From Acetobacter garciniae (GTDB lineage: Bacteria; Pseudomonadota; Alphaproteobacteria; Acetobacterales; Acetobacteraceae): a DNA stretch of 64,000 nucleotides. The stretch lies in contig NZ_JAFVMH010000001.1 of assembly GCF_017377735.1 (NCBI RefSeq), positions 620,001-684,000 of the forward strand. Direction: 5' to 3'. The stretch's first letter is position 1; each line of letters starts with the position of its first letter. A model generated the notes under the pieces. It saw only the letters and a program-made list of their open reading frames with translations. It searched no databases and had not been told where the DNA came from. This document shows positions 38,009 through 46,047 of this stretch, piece after piece. The position numbers were made by a program, and so were the translations under genes.

Positions 38009-38014
38009 TATAGT
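38009..38014 (+). promoter_or_regulatory. -10 element of moaA, implying a leaderless or near-leaderless mRNA
   Basis: TATAGT at 38009-38014 (in TGATATAGTGG) is a good -10 hexamer with a weak -35 (TTTCAA at 37985-37990, 18-base spacer). The first moaA ATG starts at 38021, where transcription itself would begin. There is no recognisable ribosome-binding site before either candidate ATG (38021, 38036). Confidence 0.4.
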
Positions 38015-38020
38015 GGACCT

Positions 38021-39058
38021 ATGTTGTCCTCTTTAATGGACCCTGCCGGTCGGCGGATCTCCTACCTTCGTTTATCGGTGACGGATCGGTGCGACATGCG
38101 TTGCACCTATTGCATGTCCGAAACCATGACGTTCCTGCCCCGGGCCGAGGTGCTGGATTTCGAGGAACTGCTGCGGCTGAGCCGTGTCTTCGTGACCCAC
38201 GGTGTGCGCCACCTGCGCATAACGGGGGGTGAACCGCTTGTGCGCAAGGATATCGGCCTGTTCCTGACCGAGCTGGGCACGTTGCTGCACCAGCCCGAGG
38301 ACAAGGGCCGCCTGCACGAACTGACCCTGACAACCAATGGCAGCCGCCTGGCGGCCTATGCGTCCCTGCTGGCACGGGCCGGGGTGCGGCGGATCAATGT
38401 CAGCCTCGATTCCCTGGATGCGGCGCGCTTTGCGCGGATTACCCGCCGCGGAACCCTGGCAACCACGCTGGAGGGTATTCGTGCCGCGCGGCAGGCAGGC
38501 CTTGCTGTGAGGATCAACACCGTGGCCATGGCCGGGGTGAACGATGATGAATTCGATGACCTGCTGAACTGGTGCGGGCAGGTCGGGGCCGATCTTTGCC
38601 TGATCGAGACCATGCCCATGGGCGATACCGGGGTGGAAAGGCAGGCCAGCTACCTGCCGCTGTCCGATGTCCGGGCGGGGCTGGAAAAGCGCTGGACGCT
38701 GGACCCCATTCCCGTTGCCGTAGGGGGCGTTGCGGCAGGTGCCAATGGCCCGGCCCGGTACGTAAGGGTCAGGCAGACCGGGCAGCGACTGGGGTTTATC
38801 ACGCCGCTGAGCCATAATTTCTGTTCAACCTGCAACAGGGTCCGCCTGTCCTGCACGGGCAGGCTTTATACCTGCCTGGGCCATGAAGACGGGGCGGATC
38901 TGCGCGCGCTCCTGCGCGGCGGGGCCACCAATCACGACCTGGAAGAGGTGATTGCCGCAGCCATTGCCCGCAAGCCCGCGCGGCACGACTTCCTGCTCGA
39001 ACGCGCATCCGGGCAGGTCATGGGCCCCGAACGCCATATGAGCGTCACCGGCGGCTGA
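38021..39058 (+). CDS. moaA: GTP 3',8-cyclase
   Basis: A 345-residue radical-SAM enzyme that, with MoaC, turns GTP into cyclic pyranopterin monophosphate at the head of molybdenum-cofactor synthesis. The N-terminal [4Fe-4S] motif CDMRCTYC (Cys24, Cys28, Cys31), the SAM-binding RITGGEPLVRKD, the C-terminal cluster CSTCNRVRLSCTGRLYTC and the essential terminal Gly-Gly (SVTGG) are present. The start at 38021 gives MLSSLMDPAGRRISYLRLS; the ATG five codons later is nearer the family norm. moaC is not in the window. Confidence 0.95.
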   Translation: MLSSLMDPAGRRISYLRLSVTDRCDMRCTYCMSETMTFLPRAEVLDFEELLRLSRVFVTHGVRHLRITGGEPLVRKDIGLFLTELGTLLHQPEDKGRLHELTLTTNGSRLAAYASLLARAGVRRINVSLDSLDAARFARITRRGTLATTLEGIRAARQAGLAVRINTVAMAGVNDDEFDDLLNWCGQVGADLCLIETMPMGDTGVERQASYLPLSDVRAGLEKRWTLDPIPVAVGGVAAGANGPARYVRVRQTGQRLGFITPLSHNFCSTCNRVRLSCTGRLYTCLGHEDGADLRALLRGGATNHDLEEVIAAAIARKPARHDFLLERASGQVMGPERHMSVTGG

Positions 39059-39141
39059 ATTTGCCGTGACCGATTCCACGCTTGCGATGGCGGGCGCGGC
39101 TGATCGTGCAGGCTGAAGGGCCCGACCAAAGGGTTCAGAGG

Positions 39142-39999
39142 CTATTGGTCGGTGGCGAAATACTCTCCCAGATTGTGTTGGAACTGTCCGGGTGCGAGCG
39201 GCTTGGGTTGCGTGGGGGCAGGTGCCCAGCCGGACAGCACGGCCATGTGCAGCGGCATGGCGAAGCTGTCTTCCCCCGTTTCTTCCAGCATGGCGGCGGC
39301 CGCGGGGAAAAGCATGCGCGGCGCCATGGTACGCGGGCGCAGGGCCAGGGCGTTGGTTTCACCCGCCGCGCGTAAATCCGCCATAAGGGCCCAAAGCGTG
39401 CGGTAACGCAGGTCCAGCACCTCACTATCCACCACAGGCAGGGCAAAGCCCGCACGCTGCATGAGCTGCGCGCAGCTTTGCTGGGTAGGCAGGGGTGACA
39501 CGCGGGGCGATACCCCATCGCTTACAGCCAGTTCGGCGGCTTCCAGCGCTTTGCGCAACGGGCCCAGTGTGGGCAGGATGGGCACGGACGCCAGAAACAA
39601 TCCATCGGGCCGCAGCACGTGCCTGATCTGGGCGAAAAGCCCGGGCAGGTCGTTCACCCAATGCAGGGACAGGCAGGCCGTGACCAGGTCGAAGCTCCGG
39701 GCGGCAAAAGGCAGGCTCTCAAGATCCGCGCAGATGGCGGGTCCGCCCGACAGGGCCGCCTGGGCTGGCGATACATCAAGGGCGACGGCGGAAATGCCCC
39801 GCTGCGCCAGGGCCTGGCACACCAGGCCTCTGCCCCCGATATCGAGCGCTGTGGCAAAAGGCCTTGCCATGTCGTCAAGCCGGTCTATCAGACTATCGGT
39901 GGCGGCTTGCAGGATAGGGGCCACATCGCCCTGGCGGCGGGCGGCCCGGTCCCGGTGCAGCCTTACGGCGCGGGGGTCGAAAATCAGCGGCGTGCTCAT
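39142..39999 (-). CDS. SAM-dependent methyltransferase (NDUFAF5/BioC-like)
   Basis: A 285-residue class I methyltransferase. FDPRAVRLHRDRAARRQGD at the N-terminus and TALDIGGRG, SLHWVNDLPGLFAQIRHVLRPDGLFLASV in the core match the alphaproteobacterial relatives of mitochondrial NDUFAF5, which hydroxylates an arginine during complex I assembly. The usual GxGxG is altered to DIGGRGL, which may weaken classical SAM use. It is divergent from comF, a common arrangement. It could be mistaken for BioC, but a BioC domain is already present in the bioCD gene. Confidence 0.8.
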   Translation of the reverse strand: MSTPLIFDPRAVRLHRDRAARRQGDVAPILQAATDSLIDRLDDMARPFATALDIGGRGLVCQALAQRGISAVALDVSPAQAALSGGPAICADLESLPFAARSFDLVTACLSLHWVNDLPGLFAQIRHVLRPDGLFLASVPILPTLGPLRKALEAAELAVSDGVSPRVSPLPTQQSCAQLMQRAGFALPVVDSEVLDLRYRTLWALMADLRAAGETNALALRPRTMAPRMLFPAAAAMLEETGEDSFAMPLHMAVLSGWAPAPTQPKPLAPGQFQHNLGEYFATDQ

Positions 40000-40068
40000 A
40001 GGCCAGATGTGCGCGTTCGCGCGTGTTTTGCCAAGCCGGGCGGCCGGTAACGGGAGCGGGAGCCCAGA

Positions 40069-40857
40069 ATGCGCGGGACGATCATGGGCAGGATGGGGCG
40101 GGCGGCATTGGACATGCTATACCCACCCTCCTGCCTGCTATGCGGGACAGACGTGGCGCAGGCGGGGCTGGTCTGCACGCAATGCTTCGGCCGCCTGCAA
40201 CCCGTCAGCCAGCCTTTCTGCAAGGCTTGTGCCGCCCCGCAGGCCTCGGCCGCCCTGCTTGGGCCGCAGGGGCTATGCAAGGCATGCGAACGCCACCACC
40301 CGGTATGGGGGCAGGCCCGCGCGGCCTTTGTGTATGGTGGAGGCACGCGGGAGCTGATCCTGCAGCTCAAATACGCCGACCGGCTGGATAACGCGGCCTA
40401 TCTGGGCGCGCGCATGGTTGCGGTGGGTGCGGATATTCTCCAGCCCGGCAGCCTTCTGGTGCCTGTGCCCGTGCATCGGTGGCGGCTGCTGGCCCGGCGC
40501 TACAACCAGGCAGCACTTCTGGCGCGGGTGGTTGCGCGGTTGAGCGGGCTGGATCACATGCCCGACGCCCTGGTGCGCAGGCGACCCACGGCACGGCTCG
40601 CGCGTTTTTCCCGCGCCGCGCGGCAGAAGGAGGTCAGCCAGGCGGTGGGCGTGCGCGCCAGCCGACGCGACCTTCTGGCAGGGCGGCAGGTCGTGCTGGT
40701 GGATGACATGCTGACAAGCGGGGCCACGGCATCGGCCTGCGCACGGGCCCTGCGCGAGGCCGGGGTGCAAAACGTGCATGTTCTTGTCGCCGGAGTGGTG
40801 CCTGCGCGCGCAGATGTTGATATAGAGTTGTCAGACATGAACAAAACCCGTGCCTGA
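40069..40857 (+). CDS. comF: ComF family phosphoribosyltransferase-like protein
   Basis: A 262-residue protein. An N-terminal zinc-finger-like segment has CxxC pairs (SCLLCG, CTQCF, CKAC, CKAC). A type I phosphoribosyltransferase domain follows, with KYADRLDNA, VPVPVHRWRLLARRYNQA and the PRPP loop VVLVDDMLTSGATA. ComF proteins act in DNA uptake in competent bacteria; the enzymatic substrate is unknown. It is first of a comF-grxC-DUF1178 run and divergent from the NDUFAF5-like gene. Confidence 0.88.
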   Translation: MRGTIMGRMGRAALDMLYPPSCLLCGTDVAQAGLVCTQCFGRLQPVSQPFCKACAAPQASAALLGPQGLCKACERHHPVWGQARAAFVYGGGTRELILQLKYADRLDNAAYLGARMVAVGADILQPGSLLVPVPVHRWRLLARRYNQAALLARVVARLSGLDHMPDALVRRRPTARLARFSRAARQKEVSQAVGVRASRRDLLAGRQVVLVDDMLTSGATASACARALREAGVQNVHVLVAGVVPARADVDIELSDMNKTRA

Positions 40858-40916
40858 CAGGGCGGGGGGCGTGCCGGTCTGGCCGGGCGCCTGAAAAAAC
40901 GACAGAAGGTCTGCTC

Positions 40917-41177
40917 ATGCCCGATATCGAAATTTATACCCAGCCCGGATGCCCCTATTGCATGCGTGCTGTGGCATTGCTGGAACGTAAGGGCGTGCCT
41001 TTCAAGGAAATCAATGCGCCGCGCGGCACGCCCGAACGGGCTGCGTCCACAAGCCGTTCGGGTGGGCGCACTACCGTGCCGCAGATTTTCGTCGGCGGTA
41101 ACGCCTTGGGCGGGTGCGATGACCTGATGGCGCTGGAGCGTTCGGGCAAGCTCGACGCCCTGCTTGGCCTTGGCTGA
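40917..41177 (+). CDS. grxC: Glutaredoxin 3
   Basis: An 86-residue dithiol glutaredoxin with active site CPYC (Cys12, Cys15), the cis-proline segment TTVPQIFVGG and the glutathione-binding GGCDDL. It reduces protein disulfides and glutathione mixed disulfides in the cytoplasm. One variation is an insertion-like AASTSRSGGRTT ahead of the cis-proline. It lies 59 bases after comF. Confidence 0.93.
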   Translation: MPDIEIYTQPGCPYCMRAVALLERKGVPFKEINAPRGTPERAASTSRSGGRTTVPQIFVGGNALGGCDDLMALERSGKLDALLGLG

Positions 41178-41219
41178 CAGGCCGCCCAGGCGGTCATGTC
41201 CATGCGAAAGTAGGGCGGA

Positions 41220-41759
41220 ATGATCTGTTACCAGTTGCGTTGTGCGGGCGATCACGGGTTTGAAGGATGGTACAGGGACAGTGCCACATTCGCGCGGCTG
41301 CAACGCGCGGGCCTGCTGTCCTGCCCGGATTGTGGCACGTCGAAGGTGGAACAGGCGCCCATGGCCCCGGCCATTGTCAGCAGTGGACGCGCGCGCGCGG
41401 TTGCAGAGCAGGCTGGCGAGCAGGGCAGGGAACTGCCCGGTGGCCCGCCCGATGCACCTGACGCTGAACCGGCTGGCGCATCAGGTATGGGCGGGCCCGG
41501 CGGGCCGGTCGCACGCAGGCAGTCGCCTGCGGGCCTGCCCGATGTCGTGGTCAGCGCCATGCGGCAGATGCGCCGCGCCATAGAAGAAAATTGCGAGAAT
41601 GTGGGTGAACGCTTTGCCGAGGAGGCGTTGCGCATCCACAAGGGCGATGCCCCCGAACGCGGTATTTACGGGGACATGACCCAGCCCCAGCGCGAAACAC
41701 TGGAAGACGAGGGGGTGGAGTTTCATACCATTCCCTGGATAGGCAAGACCGAGAATTGA
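41220..41759 (+). CDS. DUF1178 family protein
   Basis: A 179-residue protein of the DUF1178 family. The N-terminal MICYQLRCAGDHGFEGWY and the CxxC of LLSCPDCG suggest a small zinc-ribbon. A Pro/Gly/Ala-rich middle is variable, and the conserved C-terminal ENVGERFAEEALRIHKGDAPERGIYGD is diagnostic. Function is unknown. In many Alphaproteobacteria a nitrilase-family gene sits between grxC and this gene; here they are 42 bases apart with none. Confidence 0.88.
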   Translation: MICYQLRCAGDHGFEGWYRDSATFARLQRAGLLSCPDCGTSKVEQAPMAPAIVSSGRARAVAEQAGEQGRELPGGPPDAPDAEPAGASGMGGPGGPVARRQSPAGLPDVVVSAMRQMRRAIEENCENVGERFAEEALRIHKGDAPERGIYGDMTQPQRETLEDEGVEFHTIPWIGKTEN

Positions 41760-41876
41760 TGGGTCGGGATACAGGCCACGCCCTATGAGGTATTACCGCA
41801 GGGGCGGAATGTCCCTGCCGGTGCAGATAGCGGGTGCGGCGTGGTTACTCTTCCTGGCCCGACGGAGGAAAAAGGC

Positions 41877-42380
41877 ATGAAAAGGCACAGGGATACGGGC
41901 CGGGCAGTCTGGAACCGCAAGGTCTGGGGGCGTGTGGCGTCCGCGCTGGCCATGGGGCTGTTCCTGGGTATTGCGGCTCCCCGGACGCTGTATGCCGCAT
42001 CCTCCGGGGCGCTGATGGGCTATTGGCTCAGCCAGGATCACGACGGTGTTTTCAGGATTGAGCAATGCGGGCAGACCGTCTGCGGCCGTCTTGTGGGCTT
42101 GCGCTACGATGGCACGGACGTGCCGCACGGGCATGACGGCAAGTCCGAATGCGGAATTACCATGCTGACGGATTTTACCCCCCTGGATGACAACCAGGGG
42201 CGGTTGGGGGGGCAGATTCTCGACCCCGATACAGGGCATGTCTACGATGCGCAGATATGGTCCCCCCGCCCGGATGTGCTGAAGCTGCGCGGCTATCTCG
42301 GCCTGCCCATTTTTGGCGAAACCCAGACCTGGACCCGTTACACGGGACCGCCGATGGGGCCAATGTGTAAAATGCCCTGA
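41877..42380 (+). CDS. DUF2147 family exported protein
   Basis: A 167-residue protein with a signal peptide (VASALAMGLFLGIAAPRTLYA). The mature domain GALMGYWLSQDHDGVFRIEQCGQTVCGRLVGLRY is the DUF2147 pattern, with a probable disulfide between the two Cys. GGQILDPDTGHVYDAQIW and LRGYLGLPIFGETQTWTR complete the family. These are periplasmic beta-rich proteins of unknown function. The ATG at 41877 has GGAGG about 10 bases upstream. The lactonase gene follows 63 bases later. Confidence 0.87.
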   Translation: MKRHRDTGRAVWNRKVWGRVASALAMGLFLGIAAPRTLYAASSGALMGYWLSQDHDGVFRIEQCGQTVCGRLVGLRYDGTDVPHGHDGKSECGITMLTDFTPLDDNQGRLGGQILDPDTGHVYDAQIWSPRPDVLKLRGYLGLPIFGETQTWTRYTGPPMGPMCKMP

Positions 42381-42443
42381 AAGGGGATACTGAGGGAAAT
42401 CTCCTGCGGGAAATCCCCGGACTTGAAGGAAGGAGGTGCCCGG

Positions 42444-43778
42444 ATGGCGGGACGAATTTCGCGGCGAACCTTTTGGCAGGGCAGCCTTGCAGCCGGGGTT
42501 TTGTCCGGCAGCGTGGCGTGTGGCCAGGCCCGTGCGCAAGCGCCATCCCAGGCTCAGGCACAACCGGCACAGGCCCCGGCAGCACAGGGCGGCGCTTCTC
42601 CCGCCGGCTCGGCACCCCCCGATGGTGCCGTGAAATCCGCCCCCAAACGGATCTTCTGCTATGTCGGCGGCTATACGCAGCATGGGCCGCCGGGTGGCAA
42701 TGCGGATGGGCTGGGCCTGTTTGAAATGAACCCCGACACCGGTGCGCTGACCCATGTCGCGACCTATGCCGATGTCGCAAGTCCGTCCTTCATCGCATTG
42801 TCGCCCGACGGGCGGTTTCTCTACGCGGTGAACGAGATCAACGATTATAACGACCAGCATAGCGGTTCCGTTACGGCTTTCTCGATCGACCAGGGCAGTG
42901 CTGTGCTGACCAAGCTCAACACGGTTGCTTCGGGCGGTGCCGATCCCGCGCATCTGAGCGTGCATCCTTCCGGGCGCTATGTGATGGTCGCGAACTATAC
43001 CGGCGGCACGTTCGCGCTGCTGAGGGTCAAACCCGATGGCTCGCTGGGTGAGATGACAACGCTCATCCATAATTCCGGCCCGCGCATGCCCGATCGGGCG
43101 GCGGATAACCCGCCGGGCAATTTTGCGATCAGCGATCATTCGGCCGCCCATCCGCATATGATCCATGCCGACCCGTCCGGCCGGTTCGTATTGGTGGCCG
43201 ATGCCGGGCTGGACCGTGTCTATGTCTGGCGGCTGGATATGCAAAGCGGTCGCCTCAGCCCTGCCAAGGTGCCGTTCGTTCCCATGACACCCGGCTCCGC
43301 CCCGCGCCATTTCCAGTTCAGCGAGGACGGCCGCAGGCTGTTTATCTTGTGTGAACAGGATTCCAAGGTGGTCGTGGCCGATTTCGATCCGCAGACGGGG
43401 CTTATTACCCCTAAGCAGACGGTCAGCAGCCTGACAGCGCATTTCCATGGCAGCACGCTGGCCGCAGGCATTCTGCTGTCACCCGATGCGCGGTTTTTAT
43501 ACGTGTCCAACCGGCTGGGGGACTCGCTCGCGGTCTTCCAGATCGCAGCGGATGGGACACTGACCCTGGTGGATGAAATCTGGACCCATGCCGATTACGG
43601 GCGTGCGCTGAAATTCGACCCGACGGGCCGCTACCTGTATGTCGCGAACCAGCGGAGTGATTCCATCACGTCCTTCAAGGTCGATAGCCTGACCGGCAAG
43701 ATCAACTTCACATGGGACTTCACGCCCGTGGGCAGCCCCACCTGCTTTGAATTCCTGACCTTGCCCGCACAGGCGTGA
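42444..43778 (+). CDS. Lactonase family beta-propeller protein (6-phosphogluconolactonase/YbhE-like), Tat-exported
   Basis: A 444-residue protein. The N-terminal ISRRTFWQGSLAAGVLSG is a twin-arginine signal, followed by a Gln/Ala/Pro-rich linker to about residue 65. Seven-bladed propeller sequence comes next: CYVGGYTQ, PSFIALSPDGRFLYAVNE, SVHPSGRYVMVANYTGG, HPHMIHADPSGRFVLVADAGLDRVY and PRHFQFSEDGRRLFILCE. Cytoplasmic relatives hydrolyse 6-phosphogluconolactone. A periplasmic form would more likely act on free aldonolactones such as gluconolactone, which suits a sugar-oxidising organism. That substrate is inference. AAGGAGGT lies 8 bases before the ATG. Confidence 0.85.
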   Translation: MAGRISRRTFWQGSLAAGVLSGSVACGQARAQAPSQAQAQPAQAPAAQGGASPAGSAPPDGAVKSAPKRIFCYVGGYTQHGPPGGNADGLGLFEMNPDTGALTHVATYADVASPSFIALSPDGRFLYAVNEINDYNDQHSGSVTAFSIDQGSAVLTKLNTVASGGADPAHLSVHPSGRYVMVANYTGGTFALLRVKPDGSLGEMTTLIHNSGPRMPDRAADNPPGNFAISDHSAAHPHMIHADPSGRFVLVADAGLDRVYVWRLDMQSGRLSPAKVPFVPMTPGSAPRHFQFSEDGRRLFILCEQDSKVVVADFDPQTGLITPKQTVSSLTAHFHGSTLAAGILLSPDARFLYVSNRLGDSLAVFQIAADGTLTLVDEIWTHADYGRALKFDPTGRYLYVANQRSDSITSFKVDSLTGKINFTWDFTPVGSPTCFEFLTLPAQA

Positions 43779-43835
43779 AGTCCCGGCTGCTGGCCGAACA
43801 CCAGCGCCTGTGGTGCGAATGAAAAAGCTTTAGAA

Positions 43836-44615
43836 TCAGTATTTTCGGAACGCTGCTATATAGTTCACGCTAAGGTCACGGGTTTCTTTCCACGGGCTGC
43901 TCAGCGGCAGCAGGCTGGTGGGGGCCATGCCTGTCATGGCGTCCATGCGCAGCCCGGCGGCGCGGGCATAATGGGCCAGTTCCGCAGGGCGGATGAACTT
44001 GCGCCATTCATGCGTGCCGATGGGCAGCAGGCGCATGACATATTCCGCGCCGATCTTGCCCACGGCCAATGAACGCAGCGTGCGGTTCAGAGTCGAGACA
44101 ATCACCACGCCAGTGGGTTCCACCAACTGCGCCAGCATTTCAAAAAATGCTTCAGGGTCAGTGACATGCTCTATAATTTCTAAGGCTACCACCGCATCGA
44201 AGCGCTGGTGTTCTGCCACCAGTTCTTCCGCACTGCCGACCCTGTAGTCCAGCGGGCCGGAGCCTGGGGGCAAAGGGTGGGCTTCCACGTGGCGGCGGGC
44301 GGCGGCAATGCCGTCGGCGGATGCATCCAGCCCCAGCACGTCATAGCCTGCCTTGGCCAGCGCCTCGCTCGCAAGACCTGCTCCGCAGCCGATATCGAGC
44401 ACCCTTGCGCGGCGTGATGTCCTGCCGCGCAGGGGCAGATGGCGGCAGGCCCAGTCGATCCGCAGCCCGTTCATGGCATGCAAGGGCTGCATGGGGCCCG
44501 TGGGGTTCCACCATTGGTCCGCCAGGGCGCTGAAACGGGCGATTTCCTCGGCGCAAACGGAGCCAGCGGGCTGGGGATCTTTCTGCGGGTCTGCCTGGGG
44601 AGTGGATGCAAACAT
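43836..44615 (-). CDS. ubiG: Ubiquinone biosynthesis O-methyltransferase
   Basis: A 259-residue SAM methyltransferase performing the two O-methylations of ubiquinone synthesis. FSALADQWWNPTGPMQPLHAMNGLRIDW near the N-terminus is the UbiG signature, followed by VLDIGCGAGLASEALA, LDASADGI, VVALEIIEHVTDP and TLNRTLRS. The ATG at 44615 (MFASTPQ) has AGGAAAGGA upstream. The frame runs on 37 codons but that part would overlap the divergent lysC promoter zone. The ubiG/lysC divergent pair is common in Alphaproteobacteria. Confidence 0.93.
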   Translation of the reverse strand: MFASTPQADPQKDPQPAGSVCAEEIARFSALADQWWNPTGPMQPLHAMNGLRIDWACRHLPLRGRTSRRARVLDIGCGAGLASEALAKAGYDVLGLDASADGIAAARRHVEAHPLPPGSGPLDYRVGSAEELVAEHQRFDAVVALEIIEHVTDPEAFFEMLAQLVEPTGVVIVSTLNRTLRSLAVGKIGAEYVMRLLPIGTHEWRKFIRPAELAHYARAAGLRMDAMTGMAPTSLLPLSSPWKETRDLSVNYIAAFRKY

Positions 44616-44793
44616 ACAACAAATTCCTTTCCTGCTGGTCTCCCCGCTGGACGAAAGGGGGCCGAGAAGGGTATGTGACGCGCCTTGTGAAGCTGCGCAA
44701 CTGTCCGCGCGCGTCTTTTCTGTCATCGCTGATAGCAGGAGAGCGCGTGAGGGGCAGGTTTTTTTGCGACCTGCTCAGGTGGAGATAAAAGCT

Positions 44794-46047
44794 ATGTCCG
44801 GTTCCGCACCCCGGGTTGTCATGAAGTTCGGTGGCACGTCCGTGGGGGATCTCGATCGTATTCGCGCCGTGGCCCAGCGTGTCAAAAAGCAGAAGGACGC
44901 CGGGTGCGACGTGCTTGTGGTGGTGTCGGCCATGGCGGGCGAGACCAACAGGCTGGTCGGCTATTGCCAGGCGTTGTCCCCCCTGCATGACCCCAAGGAA
45001 TACGATTCGATCGTCGCCACCGGCGAGCAGGTGACAAGCGGGCTGCTGGCCATTGCCTTGCAGAGCCTTGGCGTGCCCGCGCGCTCCTTCGCGGGGTGGC
45101 AGGTGCCGATCCGCACCGATTCGGCGCATGGCAAGGCCAGCCTGGACACGATCGACGGCGAACACCTGCTGGGCTGCATGGCCGAAGGTGTCGTGCCCGT
45201 TGTCGCGGGGTTCCAGGGCGTGGCGCCCGACGGGCGGGTCTCCACCCTTGGGCGCGGCGGGTCCGATACATCGGCCGTGGCGCTTGCGGCCGCGATCAAG
45301 GCCGATCGGTGCGATATCTATACCGACGTGGACGGGATCTACACGACAGATCCCAGGATTGTCTCCAAGGCGCAAAAGCTCGATAAGATTACCTACGAGG
45401 AAATGCTGGAACTCGCGTCTGTGGGGGCCAAGGTGTTGCAGACCCGCAGCGTGGCCCTGGCCATGCGCCAGGGTGTGCGCGTGCAGGTGCTGTCGAGTTT
45501 TGAAGATGGTCCGGCGGTCATGGAAGGCCAGCTTCCCGGATCCCTGGTGGTGGATGAGGACGAAATCGTGGAAAAGAAACTGGTCACCGGCATTGCCTAT
45601 TCCCGTGATGAAGCCAAGGTGTCGGTGCGGCGTATTCCCGACCGTCCCGGCATTGCCGCGGCTATTTTCGGCCCGCTGAGCGAAAGCAACGTGAACGTGG
45701 ACATGATCGTGCAGGCCACCGGGGCCGACGGCACCACGAACATCACCTTCACCACCGGCAAGACCGACCTGCCGCGCGCCATCAGCGTGCTGGAATCCGT
45801 CCGTGACGCCGTGCAGTACGAGGAACTGCTGACCGACCCCGATATCGTCAAGGTCAGCGTGGTGGGCACGGGCATGCGCTCGCATGCGGGTGTGGCCAGC
45901 ACCATGTTCCGCACCCTGTATGAGCGTTCGATCAACATCCAGGCCATTTCCACCAGCGAGATCAAGGTCTCGGTCCTGGTTGCAGCCGAATATGCGGAAC
46001 TTGCCGTGCGTGCGCTGCACACAGCCTACGGCCTGGACAATGTCTGA
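44794..46047 (+). CDS. lysC: Aspartate kinase
   Basis: A 417-residue enzyme phosphorylating aspartate, the entry to lysine, threonine, methionine and diaminopimelate synthesis. The kinase domain shows VMKFGGTSVGDLDRI, SAMAGETN, STLGRGGSDTSAVALAAA and the TDVDGIYTTDPR pocket. Two ACT domains (EAKVSVRRIPDRPGIAAAIFG; DIVKVSVVGTGMRSHAGVA) form the regulatory half, so feedback inhibition is likely. The ATG has GGTGGAG upstream. The end overlaps the following gene by 8 bases. Confidence 0.96.
   Translation: MSGSAPRVVMKFGGTSVGDLDRIRAVAQRVKKQKDAGCDVLVVVSAMAGETNRLVGYCQALSPLHDPKEYDSIVATGEQVTSGLLAIALQSLGVPARSFAGWQVPIRTDSAHGKASLDTIDGEHLLGCMAEGVVPVVAGFQGVAPDGRVSTLGRGGSDTSAVALAAAIKADRCDIYTDVDGIYTTDPRIVSKAQKLDKITYEEMLELASVGAKVLQTRSVALAMRQGVRVQVLSSFEDGPAVMEGQLPGSLVVDEDEIVEKKLVTGIAYSRDEAKVSVRRIPDRPGIAAAIFGPLSESNVNVDMIVQATGADGTTNITFTTGKTDLPRAISVLESVRDAVQYEELLTDPDIVKVSVVGTGMRSHAGVASTMFRTLYERSINIQAISTSEIKVSVLVAAEYAELAVRALHTAYGLDNV

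Noticed and set aside
39142-39999. Second bioC gene
   Set aside because: The protein has a BioC-like fold, but its N-terminus and its position divergent from comF match the NDUFAF5-like family. The BioC domain is in the biotin operon.
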